A stretch of 64,000 nt of DNA, taken from the NCBI GenBank assembly GCA_036873755.1, contig JAVTVY010036924.1:105098-169097 (forward strand), in the 5' to 3' direction. The DNA comes from Hanleya hanleyi. Lineage: Eukaryota; Mollusca; Polyplacophora; Lepidopleurida; Hanleyidae. Under the pieces are notes generated by a model. It was not told where the DNA came from. It worked only from the letters and a program-made list of their open reading frames with translations, and made no database searches. The translations under genes and the position numbers were made by a program. Positions 24,257-34,715 of the stretch are shown here, in pieces (position 1 is the stretch's first letter; each line of letters starts with the position of its first letter).

Positions 24257-24542
24257 TCAAAAAGACAATCATATTATACATAAACATAGGCTTGTTTCCT
24301 GCAAGAGAGAAGCGGTCAACAGTTTTCAATGATGCCGGCAAGACATGATGTTCCAAAAATATCAAATCCGTATCGCTGATCAGTATTCTTAATCCATAAT
24401 ATTCGTTGTAAAGTCGTCATCTAAAGGATGATGTATCTCAGTCACGCTTTGATTGTGACTGTTCATATGAGTACCATGAGGATCTTGAAGTACATGGGTT
24501 CATACGGCCCCTAGCCCCGGGTTAATCGGAATTAGACACAAG

Positions 24543-26389
24543 TTACGAAACGTAGCGCCATAGATCTTGCACGCTACGTTCGTATTTTGCTATCAGCATG
24601 CGATATGTATCGCCAAATTTGAGAAACTTTGAGTGGAGGCGCTTGGTGGTATAGCCCTGTTTTATAAGTTTCTGCAACAATGTTTTGTGACGTTTATTAA
24701 AATCGTCACATTTAACACAGGATCTAGCAAATGCTACTAGGCGTGATATGTATACGCCATATGCAGGTCCCACTGGAATATTACTGTCCAGAAAGGGATA
24801 GTTTACGATGTCGAAATTGTAATCATCTCTTTTGTCATAAAGTCGACGAGAGAGAATGCCCGCTTCATTTTTATAGAGATATAGATCTAAATATCATGTG
24901 CCTGTAGGGCTATCTGTAGTTTTCTTCAAATCCAGTGAAGGTGGATATATATCCTTCACTGCGTCATTTATATAGCGATTATCCACAGCGAGAAGATCGT
25001 CTATATAGCGTTTGGTGAATGGGAAGGAACGGGCTTTGAATGGATCGGTTTTTGAAAGCGCCTGCATATAGTCATATTCATAAGAGAACAGATATAGGTC
25101 AGCCAACAGGGGTGCACAATTAGTACCCATTGGAATACTTATAAGCTGTTGATATATTGTGCTGCCAAATTTCACATAGATATTTTAATGAGAAATTCAA
25201 GCAACTCTATAAAAAAAGAAACATCCCATGAATGATATCTCTTGTATGTAGTAGAGCTAAAGAATGCTTGATGGCTTCCGACATTAATATATCTACGATC
25301 AGTTTTCTTGAACACAGATACTATTAATGAACTTAGACGGTCAATAAGGTCCTGATGAGGGATTGTAGTATAGAGAGTCGAGAAATCCCATGTGGATACA
25401 TGTCTGTACGGTATGTGACCTTTAGCATCAAGTTCTTCCGTAAGACATTTTGAGTTTTTCAATATCCACATACATTCAACGCCAGAGTTTTTAGAAATAG
25501 TGGCGCAATACCTTTCCCAAAATGCTTTTACCTCCTGAAGGGCCCTCGTCAATAGGGTTGAAAGAAGCTTGGTGGTGCAGCTTCTAGAACCAGCTATGAA
25601 TCTAGCTTTGTATGGTGATTTATGCATTTTGGGAGTCCAGTATACTTTTGATATATCGTTATGTTTGGTTGGAAGACAAATATCTCTTTCCCTGAGAAAC
25701 GTTTTGTGATTGTTGAATAAATCTTCCAGAGTAAATGCAGTTTGAGAGTAAGTAGACGTATTTGATGACGATATGTTTACACTCAATTCTTCAACCAGCA
25801 CCTGGTGATAGTAATATTTACATATGAATATTATATTATTTGGAGCTTTGTCTGCTGGGACTAAGACGAATTTACTATGGAGATTTGCTAGAACTTCTTG
25901 CGAATTGGGGCTTCTCAGTACTTGTTTTGCTTGGGGAAGGGTACTTCTGTCAATATGGCGGATTGTTTCAACGAGCTTGCTCTTGGTGAGGTCCAGCCAA
26001 TCAGCGAGTACTGTAGGTTCAACTTTTTCTCGCTTAGACCAATCAATAACGTACTGTTCCAAAGCAGACAGGACTATCTTCTGGTCGGCCTTCAGATTTA
26101 TTTTTCTCGGCTCTCTATATTTAGGTCCCTTCATCAGGAGTAATCTTAGGTCCTTATCACTCACCACATCAAGGTCACCAGTCACAACATGCTTGCATGG
26201 TGTATAGATAAAGTTCGACGATTCACAGTCACAACTATAGCCCCCCCCCCCCGACATGTACAAGTTCCAGTCAAACTCCTTGACAGCATTAGAGTAATTG
26301 AATATTTTGGTGGCTATAGATTTAGTATACTTATATGAAATACAAGGAGGTTCTGTGAACTTAAAATAGTTTGGTACAGTGTTGCGTAC
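24543..26389 (-). pseudogene. Penelope-like reverse transcriptase, broken
   Basis: Read on the minus strand. The open frame runs from 26389 (just after an in-frame TAG) and includes 42 residues before the first ATG at 26263. Recognisable blocks in order: TPCKHVVTGDL near the start, FVLVPADKAPNNIIF, YWTPKMHKSPYKARFI, RT motif A with DFSTLYTTIPH, then after a one-base frameshift near 25180 motif B with SIPMGTNCAPLLADLY, motif C with RYIDD, and after an in-frame TGA near 24896 the block PAYGVYISRLVAFAR and the C-terminal part ending at 24543. The PADK, TPK(M/L)HK and YTTIP signatures fit Penelope-like elements better than LINE or LTR enzymes. No GIY-YIG nuclease is seen at the C-terminus. A 12-G tract encoding four glycines sits at 26241-26252 and is prone to slippage. 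At least two disabling lesions make this copy non-functional. Confidence 0.82.
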
Positions 26390-28878
26390 CTATGGATCAT
26401 TCAGGATTCGATAATGTCATAGGACATACTATTATCATATATATCAATTCAAGGGGAGGTAATTCTGTATATGTCTAAGTAGCATGCATGCCATACCCTT
26501 AATTTTGTGCCCCTGAAAACAGGCATGGGTGTCGATCAATAAGTAGTTGTAAAATGTTCACCAGAAACCTTCTATAAGTGTATATTTTCTGAATGGGCAT
26601 ATCCACGTCATCATTTCAGAAGACAAGTCATCTATGGAAGTTGAAAAGGAAAGACGTGCAATCCTCATTAATCTTCCTTCAACTTTTCTGAAATAGTTCA
26701 TAAAAGGCATGAAAATGTGTCAAATTCGGTCCACCATTCAGACAAACCGTACGAACTGTTCTTCTTGGCATGCATGTTAATGTGTTCCCCGTTCAACGGC
26801 CACTTTGAAATGGCGAACAAAACGCGGGTCCACATAGTCGTTTTTCCTAATGTCATCAAACCGGAAGTAGGGATAAATGGCGGGAACGGTCATAGCTAGA
26901 GATATGAAACGTTCACCAATGAATACCTAAATACATATGACGTCATGATGAACCGGAAGTATGGTTATATATTCAATATCGAAAAAAATTCTTTCTAATC
27001 CATTATAAACAGGAACAAAGGGCACCGGCTCTACTGATAGTAATATAAGAGATAGGTTAGATAACGTAGATTATAGACTGCCAAATCGTGGTATAATGTC
27101 AATCTAATTAAAATTAAATCCTATCTGCTCTCCCATTTGGATATGTCGCTTGTAAGATCTAAACGGTTTCCCGTAACACGAGTGTCAACCAAATTATCCC
27201 GAGAACTCTTCATATTACTTTGAAGGTAATGGCAGTTTTTTTTGGTTGGCTCTACCGAAACAGAGGCCACGCTGGTGGGGTATCTTCTGAAGTTGCCGCG
27301 CTCCCGCCAGATTGGCATCGTAATGCGGGGTAGAATATGGACTGGTCCTTGGCATAAACCTTGGGTTAAAGCGGAGACGATTACTCTATCCCCCCGTCGC
27401 GTGTGAAAGTAAAGTAGTCCAAATGCGGCTATGATGTCATAAGACTATTAAATGCTCATGACCTCTGCGCTGTGAACATTGAATTCAATTGAAATCAGTA
27501 AGATCCTACATAGCGACATATACGATTGGGGAGCATTGATAGGATATTAATGTATTAAGATTGGGTATAGTGTAATCCATGTTTTATTATTCAACTAGTT
27601 ATACACTATCAACATTTCAAAACATTATGTAGATACATAACTTTGCATTTATATATATTTTTTATAAAATGCTTTCGAATATTCACAATTCATGTGTACG
27701 AATTAGTATCACCGTCCGATTCGTATTCTCCACCTCTCAAGTTCTCGAATAAGTATTTTCTGTCTAATATTTCCGTTTCATAGCTCCTTCAACTTAATAT
27801 TGTATACACCTGGACTCTAACAGGATGTCTTCAAAATTTCGATATGAATATATTCATTTTTCATCTCATACCAAATGAACACGTAACCAGACTTTTTTTG
27901 ACGTACTCTCTACTCAATTGTTGGAACATAGTCCGTCTTTGCCATTTAACCGGATTCATCTTCATCATATGCGTCTTACATACTATTGCTTCCTCTCATC
28001 GATATCTTCTACATATTTCTCCTTTATAGAACCGATACACGTCTCTCTCTTGACGCTATATGTAATACATCTCTAAATATTATTAGGTTGATCTATCTTT
28101 CTTGGATGAACGCTTTCTTCCTAATCATTTTCATCCTCTGGGGAGTATTTTCTTTTATCCGCTTCGTTCCAGTCATATTCACGATCTGGCCTGGCTCTTC
28201 TTGGGGCTCATCATCTTCACTCCTTTAAAACCAAGTTGGAGTTATCCGTGTATATAGGCCGTCTCCAGCTTGTACAGCTTTTCTGTCTCCTCAGATCCTC
28301 GACTTGTCGAGGTAATACTTCGGAGTACAATTGCCCCCAATCTTTAATATTCCCCAGGTATTCAGTTTAAGGTGACTCGCTGGAGTTTCCTAAAAGTCCA
28401 CAGATTCCCTTTAAGTTATCATGATTTCTCAAGCTTCCGACCCAGAACATCAAAATACAATAAAAATAGCATGGATCAAGGGTACTTTTTCATAAATTCG
28501 CCTTCATGTGAGATTAATATCCATACATTTAAGAAAAAAATACAAACGTTGTAAAATTACATGAATTATAAAAACTTGCACTTGCAATTGCACTGGGAAA
28601 TATTTCATTTTCGGGGGACTTTTGCGGTATTTCCGGCTGAAATATCAATTAAAGTCCACATAATTAACTATTTTTTAGCATAAATATGGGAAAAATGGAA
28701 TATTACAATATATCTTAAAATAAGGTATGATATCAAATCGAATATTTCGTAAATCTGTCGAGTATCTTACATACTTGTAAATGGATAGCAAAAAACACGT
28801 ACTGTGACATTCCTAGATTGCAACATAATCCACTCGGTGGTTCTTAATAGATCGCAAAAATAGAAATACAACAGACGA
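26390..28878. other. Mostly unrecognised; possible capsid-gene relic at 27121-27318
   Basis: No supported gene. A 65-codon minus-strand ORF at 27121-27318 (with RRYPTSVASVSVEP, then HYLQSNMK and DTRVTGNRLDLTSD) faintly resembles the start of capsid-type proteins of Polinton-like elements and lies downstream of the ATPase relic on the same strand. This is a weak impression only. Confidence 0.3.
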
Positions 28879-29722
28879 TTATTTTGACATTGGGCAGCTC
28901 GGGTCCGCGCAGTAATCAGTGTAACGTATGTCCTGACCTAAACTTCCGTGAGCCACCTCAAGGTCGAAAAATAGATATCCATAAGGCGAAGAGATGGCGT
29001 CCTCATACATCTTCATAAAGTAGTTCAGTCGTTGGAGATAAATACGACGACATAATAATGAAACTTGATACTCGTCGATGGGATTATTGATTAGGACAAC
29101 ATTCAATCCGATATATCTTGAAGCTCTGCCCTGATCGAACAAGTTTTTGTACTATGTACTTTATCCGATTTCATGGGGTAATCCTTCGGTAAAGAAATCT
29201 GAAATTCTCGTGTCGTGTTTTTCCTCTGCCATATGATCATCATCATCTGCTAAATTCATGGGTATGCCCTTCAAGAACTCTATACCAGACACTGTCAGAC
29301 TCATGTCCTCGAATATGGACTTCCATTTGCCATATCAGTAGAAGACTCTGTGCGGATGAGGCTCAAGTCATCGCAATAACTTACCTATCCGAATGGTCTT
29401 CCCATTCCCAGTGGGTCCCGCGACTTTCATCGTAAATGGATGGCACAACAGCTTCTCAGCATATTGTATATGTAACTTTTCATCAGTCGAGAATTTAGAC
29501 GGCATCATTATTTGCTTAGGAATAATATCTTCTACTTCAAACGATGATTGTCTCTGCCCCTCAGTTTGTAGCACTTTACCTGCTGTCCTTGTATGTGGTC
29601 ACTATGTAATCTTTGGAATTGTCTCCTTAAATAAACGGACTAGACATTGGATTTAACATATGTGGCATCCACAAACCATAGCTAGTGTTTCCGCTCGTAT
29701 GACTTCTCGAAGTATGGAGTCG
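28879..29722 (-). pseudogene. Polinton/Maverick-type packaging ATPase relic, copy 1
   Basis: Minus strand. One frame holds the P-loop region FTMKVAGPTGNGKT followed by a stop at 29368. Next is a second frame starting with MSLTVSG and carrying GIPMNLADD and DTRISDFFTEG. After two in-frame stops near 29150 it continues as LNVVLINNPIDEYQVSLLCRR and SSPYGYLFFDLE. The order P-loop, acidic FTEG segment, (V/L)L-NNP and YGYL-DL matches FtsK/HerA-type genome-packaging ATPases of Polintons and adinto-like viruses. Compared with copy 2 it lacks the segment holding the Walker B strand, so this is an internally deleted relic. The homology with copy 2 extends upstream to about 29722, past the P-loop frame. 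Confidence 0.7.
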
Positions 29723-29774
29723 AATAACTATGCATTCTCTTTATGTCGGAAGTGCCTTGAACTCATGACTCTTC

Positions 29775-30022
29775 GGAGCTCCCTGACGCTCGCCGAATCT
29801 TTCTGAACTACTCCGCAGCTACTTTGAGCTCTCCGGAACTACCCGAACCTCCCCAGTGCTCTACGGCGCTCCTTAATGCTCTCCGAAGCTCTCCGAATCT
29901 ATCTCCGGAGAGTTCGAGAGAGCTCCAGGGAGCTTTGGAGCGATTCGGAGATCCCTGGAGAGATTCGAGTAGCCCCGGAGAGCTTCGCAGAGATTCACGT
30001 AGCTCCGGAGAGCTCCAGAAAG
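29775..30022. repeat. Imperfect palindrome made of GGAGAGCTCCGG-like words
   Basis: The left half is dominated by AGCTCTCCGAA and CTCCGGAAC words and the right half by GGAGAGATTCG, GGAGAGCTTCG and CTCCGGAGAGCTCC, so the block can fold back and also looks like degenerate ~12-bp tandem repeats. It is markedly GC-rich against an AT-rich background. ORFs read through it on both strands purely because of the repeat. Confidence 0.7.
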
Positions 30023-30625
30023 TTAGGAGTTCAAAGTATTTCCTACACAAAAAGGATGCAGAGTTACCAGACTTCATTCTTCATAGAATAATAGTTGCCC
30101 GATTTGATAAAGGCTATTAAGGTAGTGTGTATCTTGTTTATTATGGGAGGTTGGGGATTTAGTATGGTTGCTAACGTCAGAGGGACGTTCATTTTTTCAG
30201 CTCGTATTCAAGGGTGTATCGGTGGGGATAATCTTTTGGGCATTTTAGAGGAACTGCTCTATGGTTTCTTCTTCTTTGTTGAATGAGGTTCATAGTGGGG
30301 ATATGTTTTGGATTAGCACAGACAAGTTTGGTTTTAGTCCGGTGTTACCTAATCTTTTCGGTCATCGTGTTATCTGTCTAACTGAAATCCACAAGCTCGT
30401 CTTTCCCCTTCGTGTAGAATCCTATGTAACTATCGGCTACGGTCTTCTTTATTCCATTCCTTTTCACATTTACTATCCATTTTGCTTCTAATTCAATTTT
30501 ATATGACGATATTCATAATCTACAATCACAAGATGGTCAATAGTTTATTTAAACCCTCTCAACATATCATATAAAAAAAACCGCTTAAAATGAAAAAAAG
30601 CTGGGCCAGTAATCCACACCTGGGT
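30023..30625. other. Non-coding, nothing recognised
   Basis: This lies between the GC-rich palindrome and a SINE 3' fragment. Two short plus-strand ORFs (30095-30286, 30261-30491) show no motif. It is part of the 1.8-kb spacer between the two inverted ATPase relics. Confidence 0.4.
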
Positions 30626-30690
30626 GTGAGTGAGTGAGTTAGGGTTTAACGTCGCGTTCAGCGCTATTTCAGCCATATAGCGACGATATA
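30626..30690 (-). mobile_element. SINE 3' module, (GTGA)n-tailed, minus orientation
   Basis: The stretch GTGAGTGAGTGAGTT, then GGGTTTAACGTCGCG, then TTTCAGCCATATAGCGACGA is the same 3' module as in the elements at 1904 and 2638, but joined to a different body (the sequence after 30690 does not match them). This suggests a shared tail exchanged between SINE families, or several related families. Confidence 0.7.
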
Positions 30691-31569
30691 ACTAACTACG
30701 ATATGATTAGCTGGACATGTGTGACTATCCATGTACAGTCATCATGTAGAGGAAATTAATCTTCCCCTCGTGGCAACAGACATGGTACAAAACTCATGCT
30801 GCTCACCCACTAAGGGGCTACCAGAATGAAACTACTTACCGATCCCTAGTTTGATCAATTTGTTTATTCATTTCTCTATTATATTTATATATTTACCCTT
30901 TATTATATATATGTGTGTTCGAGCGCGAAAATGGGTGTATGATGATGACTCATTCCAAAGTCCCGATTTATCAATTCTGATTTTTTGTTTCTTTAGTCCC
31001 AGCACTTCGGATGTCAACGGATGGGCCAGACTAAAAATAATCTGGGGTGAAGAAACCACCTGGACCAACCATTTGACGAAAGGCCCCCGGAACAGACCAC
31101 CCCTGTTCAATGCCCTATGATGTCCTGAAAAGCCCACTATCAAAACCCGAACATAAACCGTTAACTTTTACGTAAAGTGGGATGACGCCTGCCATCCTAA
31201 TCCTTGATACACATTCCGAGCAATGTTACAGGCACAGATTTCTATAGACCACTAACACTCCTACTGTTTGTTTTTCTTCTGGACGACTCTGTATACACAA
31301 GAAGGGAACAAAGACAAAGGGAACAACAACGCGATCAGTTATGCATAAAATTACTATTACTATCAACTCCATAAACTGAAAGGTAGACGAATCTAAATAT
31401 AGACTTTTTAATTTTTACCTATTTTATCCGTTGTTATTTTTTTTACACTGTAGTGGTTGTAAATCTATGAATTGAACAATAAAAGTAGAATGAAATATAA
31501 TAAAGCATTGAGTTGATGGGCCGAGAAATGCGTATGGGAAGCGGTCCGGAAACTACAATATCAATCGGA
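30691..31569. other. Non-coding, nothing recognised
   Basis: The 30691-30840 part may be the body of the SINE whose tail is at 30626. The rest has ORFs on both strands at 30851-31143 that mirror one another and carry no motif. Confidence 0.4.
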
Positions 31570-32556
31570 GATTTCATTCTTTGAAAATTCATAAGAGCAG
31601 AAACACTAGTCATGGTTTACGGATATCACTTATGTTCAAACCTATGTTTCTATGTCAAGTCCGTTTAATTTGAGGAAATATTTGCAAAGATTACATATAA
31701 TAGTGATTACATTGACGGGGAGCTACGGGATAGTACTACAAACTGAGGGGAAAAGACAATCATCGTTTGGCATTGAAAATAGTACTTATAAGCGAATAAT
31801 AATGACGTTTTAATTCGAAAGTGATGAAAAACGACATTTACAAGATGCCGAAAAAGCATTGCACCATGAATTCACGATGAAAAAGCCAAAGGATCCACTG
31901 GGAGTGTGAAGATCATTTCGCTAAACAAATTATTGCGAGGATTGAATAAATATGTAAAGGTTCGTCCGTATAGAGTCATCTAGTGTTATGGCAAATGACA
32001 GTCCATATTCGAGGATATGAGTCTGGCAGTTTCGGGTAAAGATATACCCATGAATCTAGAAGATGACGGATACATCAACCCCAGTGTAAGAAATCTGCTG
32101 ATACTCGATAATCTTATTCCAGAGGTAAAACAGGACACAATAATTTTTGCCCTTTTTACCAAAGGATCACAAAGTGACAACGTATCTGGTTTTTTTTTTT
32201 ACATAATACAACACTTGTTCGTTCAGGGCAAATCTACAAGAGATCATTCTCATGGCATCAGATTGTATATCCCCTATTGTCATATATACCAATATATATA
32301 CATGTATCTTGTTTACCGACGGTTTGCAGGTTACAAACTCTGACGTTGGGAGAATGCAAGAGATATGCGCTTGAATTGTCAGTATGTTGTCTTATTCAAT
32401 AATGTTATCGAGAAGTATCAAATTTCATTATTAGGTCGTCGTACATATCCCCAACAACTCAGCTACTTTATGAAAATGTATAGGCAGACGCCATCACTTC
32501 GCCTTATTGACATTTACTCATCGACCGTAAACCGAATATTCACGAGAATATCATAG
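31570..32556 (+). pseudogene. Polinton/Maverick-type packaging ATPase relic, copy 2
   Basis: Plus strand, homologous to copy 1 over its whole length, including an upstream part starting near 31570. A frame with the DEK-x-H-x-x-Q-x-AEK pattern (about 31820) leads to a decayed P-loop (GSTGSVK after a frame change near 31890). The next frame, from 32017, has GKDIPMNLEDD, the Walker B-like strand NLLILDNLI and LFTKGSQSDN. After a break near 32345, 32365-32556 gives YVVLFNNVIEKYQISLLGRR and YFMKMY. The P-loop has lost its second-half glycine/lysine arrangement and several frames are needed, so it is a pseudogene. It keeps the Walker B segment that copy 1 lacks. Confidence 0.72.
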
Positions 32557-32694
32557 ATTGAAAGCGAATGTACTACGAAGTGGTACATCGACAAGTCGAG
32601 GATCTGAAGTGAAAAGCTGCACAGGCTGGTGGTCTGTACACAGTATAACCATGACCATTATTATTATTGGGATGGAGGGGCGTAAAAGGATCAA

Positions 32695-32968
32695 TGTATC
32701 AATGTATTCCAGGCTGTATTCTGCAACATATTTGAGTTCAATGGTTGTTTGTATGATGTAGTCTAGATCACAGTCTATCTGTATAATATTTCAGATCAAG
32801 ACTTTTTGATATGTTCTGGACTAATATCTATCTGTAACATATGACTTCTTTTCAGTACTCCGGCATCGTTTTTCACCACACTTTTAATGTCGCATTTAAT
32901 AAATATACGGGTTAAATGGTTATTGATAATGCATTCTAGACTACTGTCTATCTGTAACATATTCAGCA
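32695..32968 (+). repeat. Three stray, diverged units of the 56-bp satellite
   Basis: Units around 32700-32765, 32766-32842 and 32910-32968 carry the satellite words CAACATATTTGAG, ATCTATCTGTAACATAT and AATGGTTATTGATAATGCAT. They are in the same orientation as the main array, which ended 9 kb earlier. They are more diverged than the array's own edges and are interrupted by about 65 bp of unrelated sequence at 32843-32909. Confidence 0.8.
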
Positions 32969-34016
32969 TCATGCCCTCTCCCCATCCCCCAGGCCTGGCA
33001 GGGATACGCCACAGGTCTATCATTACATTGAAACAGAGATATATAAAGTAAGTGTTTAATTCAACTGGACGCATAATCGGGTTTTTTACGTTATTCCCCT
33101 GGGAACATTCGTGTAATTATTTTCACATGAAACTGTGTCTATTTTCAAGAGATTCTGTTTGTTCCTCTTGTTTTCGCCAGTACATGCCAATTTGAACGTG
33201 GTGGTGTTAAAAGCATATATTATGCTTACATTATCATTCGCAGTAATCCGGTTATTGATTTCCATTATGGTTCCCTTAATACTCGCACATAATAAAGATA
33301 TAACGTACAGCATGAGTTAATGACAGAATGAATTTTGCACTTGGTACTAAATGAACTTAGAGTAAATTTTATCGAATCAATTCATATTTTAATACCCCCC
33401 CCCCCCCAATAGTCCAGTCAATATGTGAAAAATTGTGCCTTCATAAAAAAAAAGCGTGAAAAGGTGTAGAACTTCTTGGGAGCATATTAGATTCCAAGAA
33501 TTTGAAACTTATTTCACTAACCACAAAAAATATGAACATTATTCGGATGGCTTTAGCGATATTTTTAGGGTTAATCAAATGATTTCTTTCACAACTCGAC
33601 TGGTGTAATAACGGCCAACTTTAATTGACAAATGGTTGCCCTCTATTTTACTTGATAGCTAAATATCTAACTTCACCAGTACGATTTTATTTATTCTGTA
33701 ATCCTAACATTCGAGATGACGACCACGGGTAAATTATTGGCTAACAGATTTTGATCCAGATTTGGAAATAAAACCTCCGATGTACACTCATCACATCGAT
33801 ATTTCCGATGCACAATAAAGTAACTAAATTATAAATATGCCGTATGGGTCAGGTTAAGTGCAATTTCTGATCGGGGGTAGGCGTCGATATCTTATATAAA
33901 CTTGTACTTCATTTATATGATCTGATGTGGATATTATTCTGAAAACATAACAAATAACGCATCTCGTGATATACCATATTACAAACGGCACATTGTAGTT
34001 ATACTGTCAGAAGGAT
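32969..34016. other. Non-coding, nothing recognised
   Basis: AT-rich sequence with a 13-base C tract at 33395-33407. Overlapping ORFs on both strands at 33086-33320 are mirror images without motifs. Confidence 0.45.
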
Positions 34017-34125
34017 TGTGTATAGACGTGACGTATCCAAAATAGTTGAGTCAAAACGACCCAAACTGTTTTATGTCAAAATTGAATTTGATCCAAAATA
34101 TATGGGTCCGTCACGTCTATACACA
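34017..34125. repeat. Short inverted-repeat element, 17-bp perfect arms
   Basis: TGTGTATAGACGTGACG at 34017-34033 is exactly inverted at 34109-34125. The arms continue imperfectly inward (ATCCAAAATA and its counterpart). A size of 109 bp is compatible with a tiny MITE, but no target duplication was found. Confidence 0.65.
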
Positions 34126-34584
34126 CAAAATATCTTGTAAGTTTGATCCATTTCTTCTGGCAGTGAATTATCCTTCCTATAAAGAAGGAACGGTTGTCTC
34201 TCTGTCCACAAATTTAACGACGGTTGAAACTCTTGATTTCTTAAATGTCTTCTGCACGCAAAGATTCCGATGGTATATAAATGACCAATCCATACACTAA
34301 AACTATAGTGTAATCTGAAATGAAAACAAATTGTTAAATAGAACTATTTTATCCATGAAAAGGTGAACTATAAACTAGACACCTGGAATACACACGATGG
34401 AGTGATCGAATGTCGCCCTCGTGAATAACCATAATGCGAATAAACGAGAATGTCAAGTGTATAGTCTACCTAACACAATAATACAAACACGTTACGAAAG
34501 TTCAAATACAGGCTTCAGAGCAACAAAGACTTTGTGTGTTTATATAATTCATCTTTATACATATAGTTCAATGCTATAATGTTG
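34126..34584. other. Non-coding, nothing recognised
   Basis: No gene or repeat was recognised between the two inverted-repeat elements. Confidence 0.45.
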
Positions 34585-34588
34585 TTAA

Positions 34589-34711
34589 CCAAGTGTTTTC
34601 ATATTGGCCTTGTTATAGGCCAGAGGTCTGCCGTATTGGCATGAGGCCGCAGGCCGAGGGCCAATACGGCTGACCGAGGACCTATAACCAGGCCAATATG
34701 GAAACACTTGG
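34589..34711. mobile_element. 123-bp foldback MITE flanked by TTAA
   Basis: Arms: CCAAGTGTTTTCATATTGGC on the left and its near-perfect inversion ending AACACTTGG on the right. The palindrome extends through the whole element (matching inner words TTATAGG and GCCGTATTGGC). TTAA occurs on both sides (34585-34588, 34712-34715), as duplicated by piggyBac and Kolobok-type transposases. The class is inferred from the target site only. Confidence 0.75.
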
Positions 34712-34715
34712 TTAA

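Noticed and set aside
24064..24348. 94-codon ORF
   Set aside because: It lies across the tRNA-derived SINE and runs past its target duplication; the codons are SINE sequence.
24543..26389. LINE or LTR retrotransposon polymerase
   Set aside because: Motif A (DFSTLYTTIPH) and the PADK / TPKMHK blocks are of Penelope type; no apurinic endonuclease, RNase H, integrase or LTR is seen.
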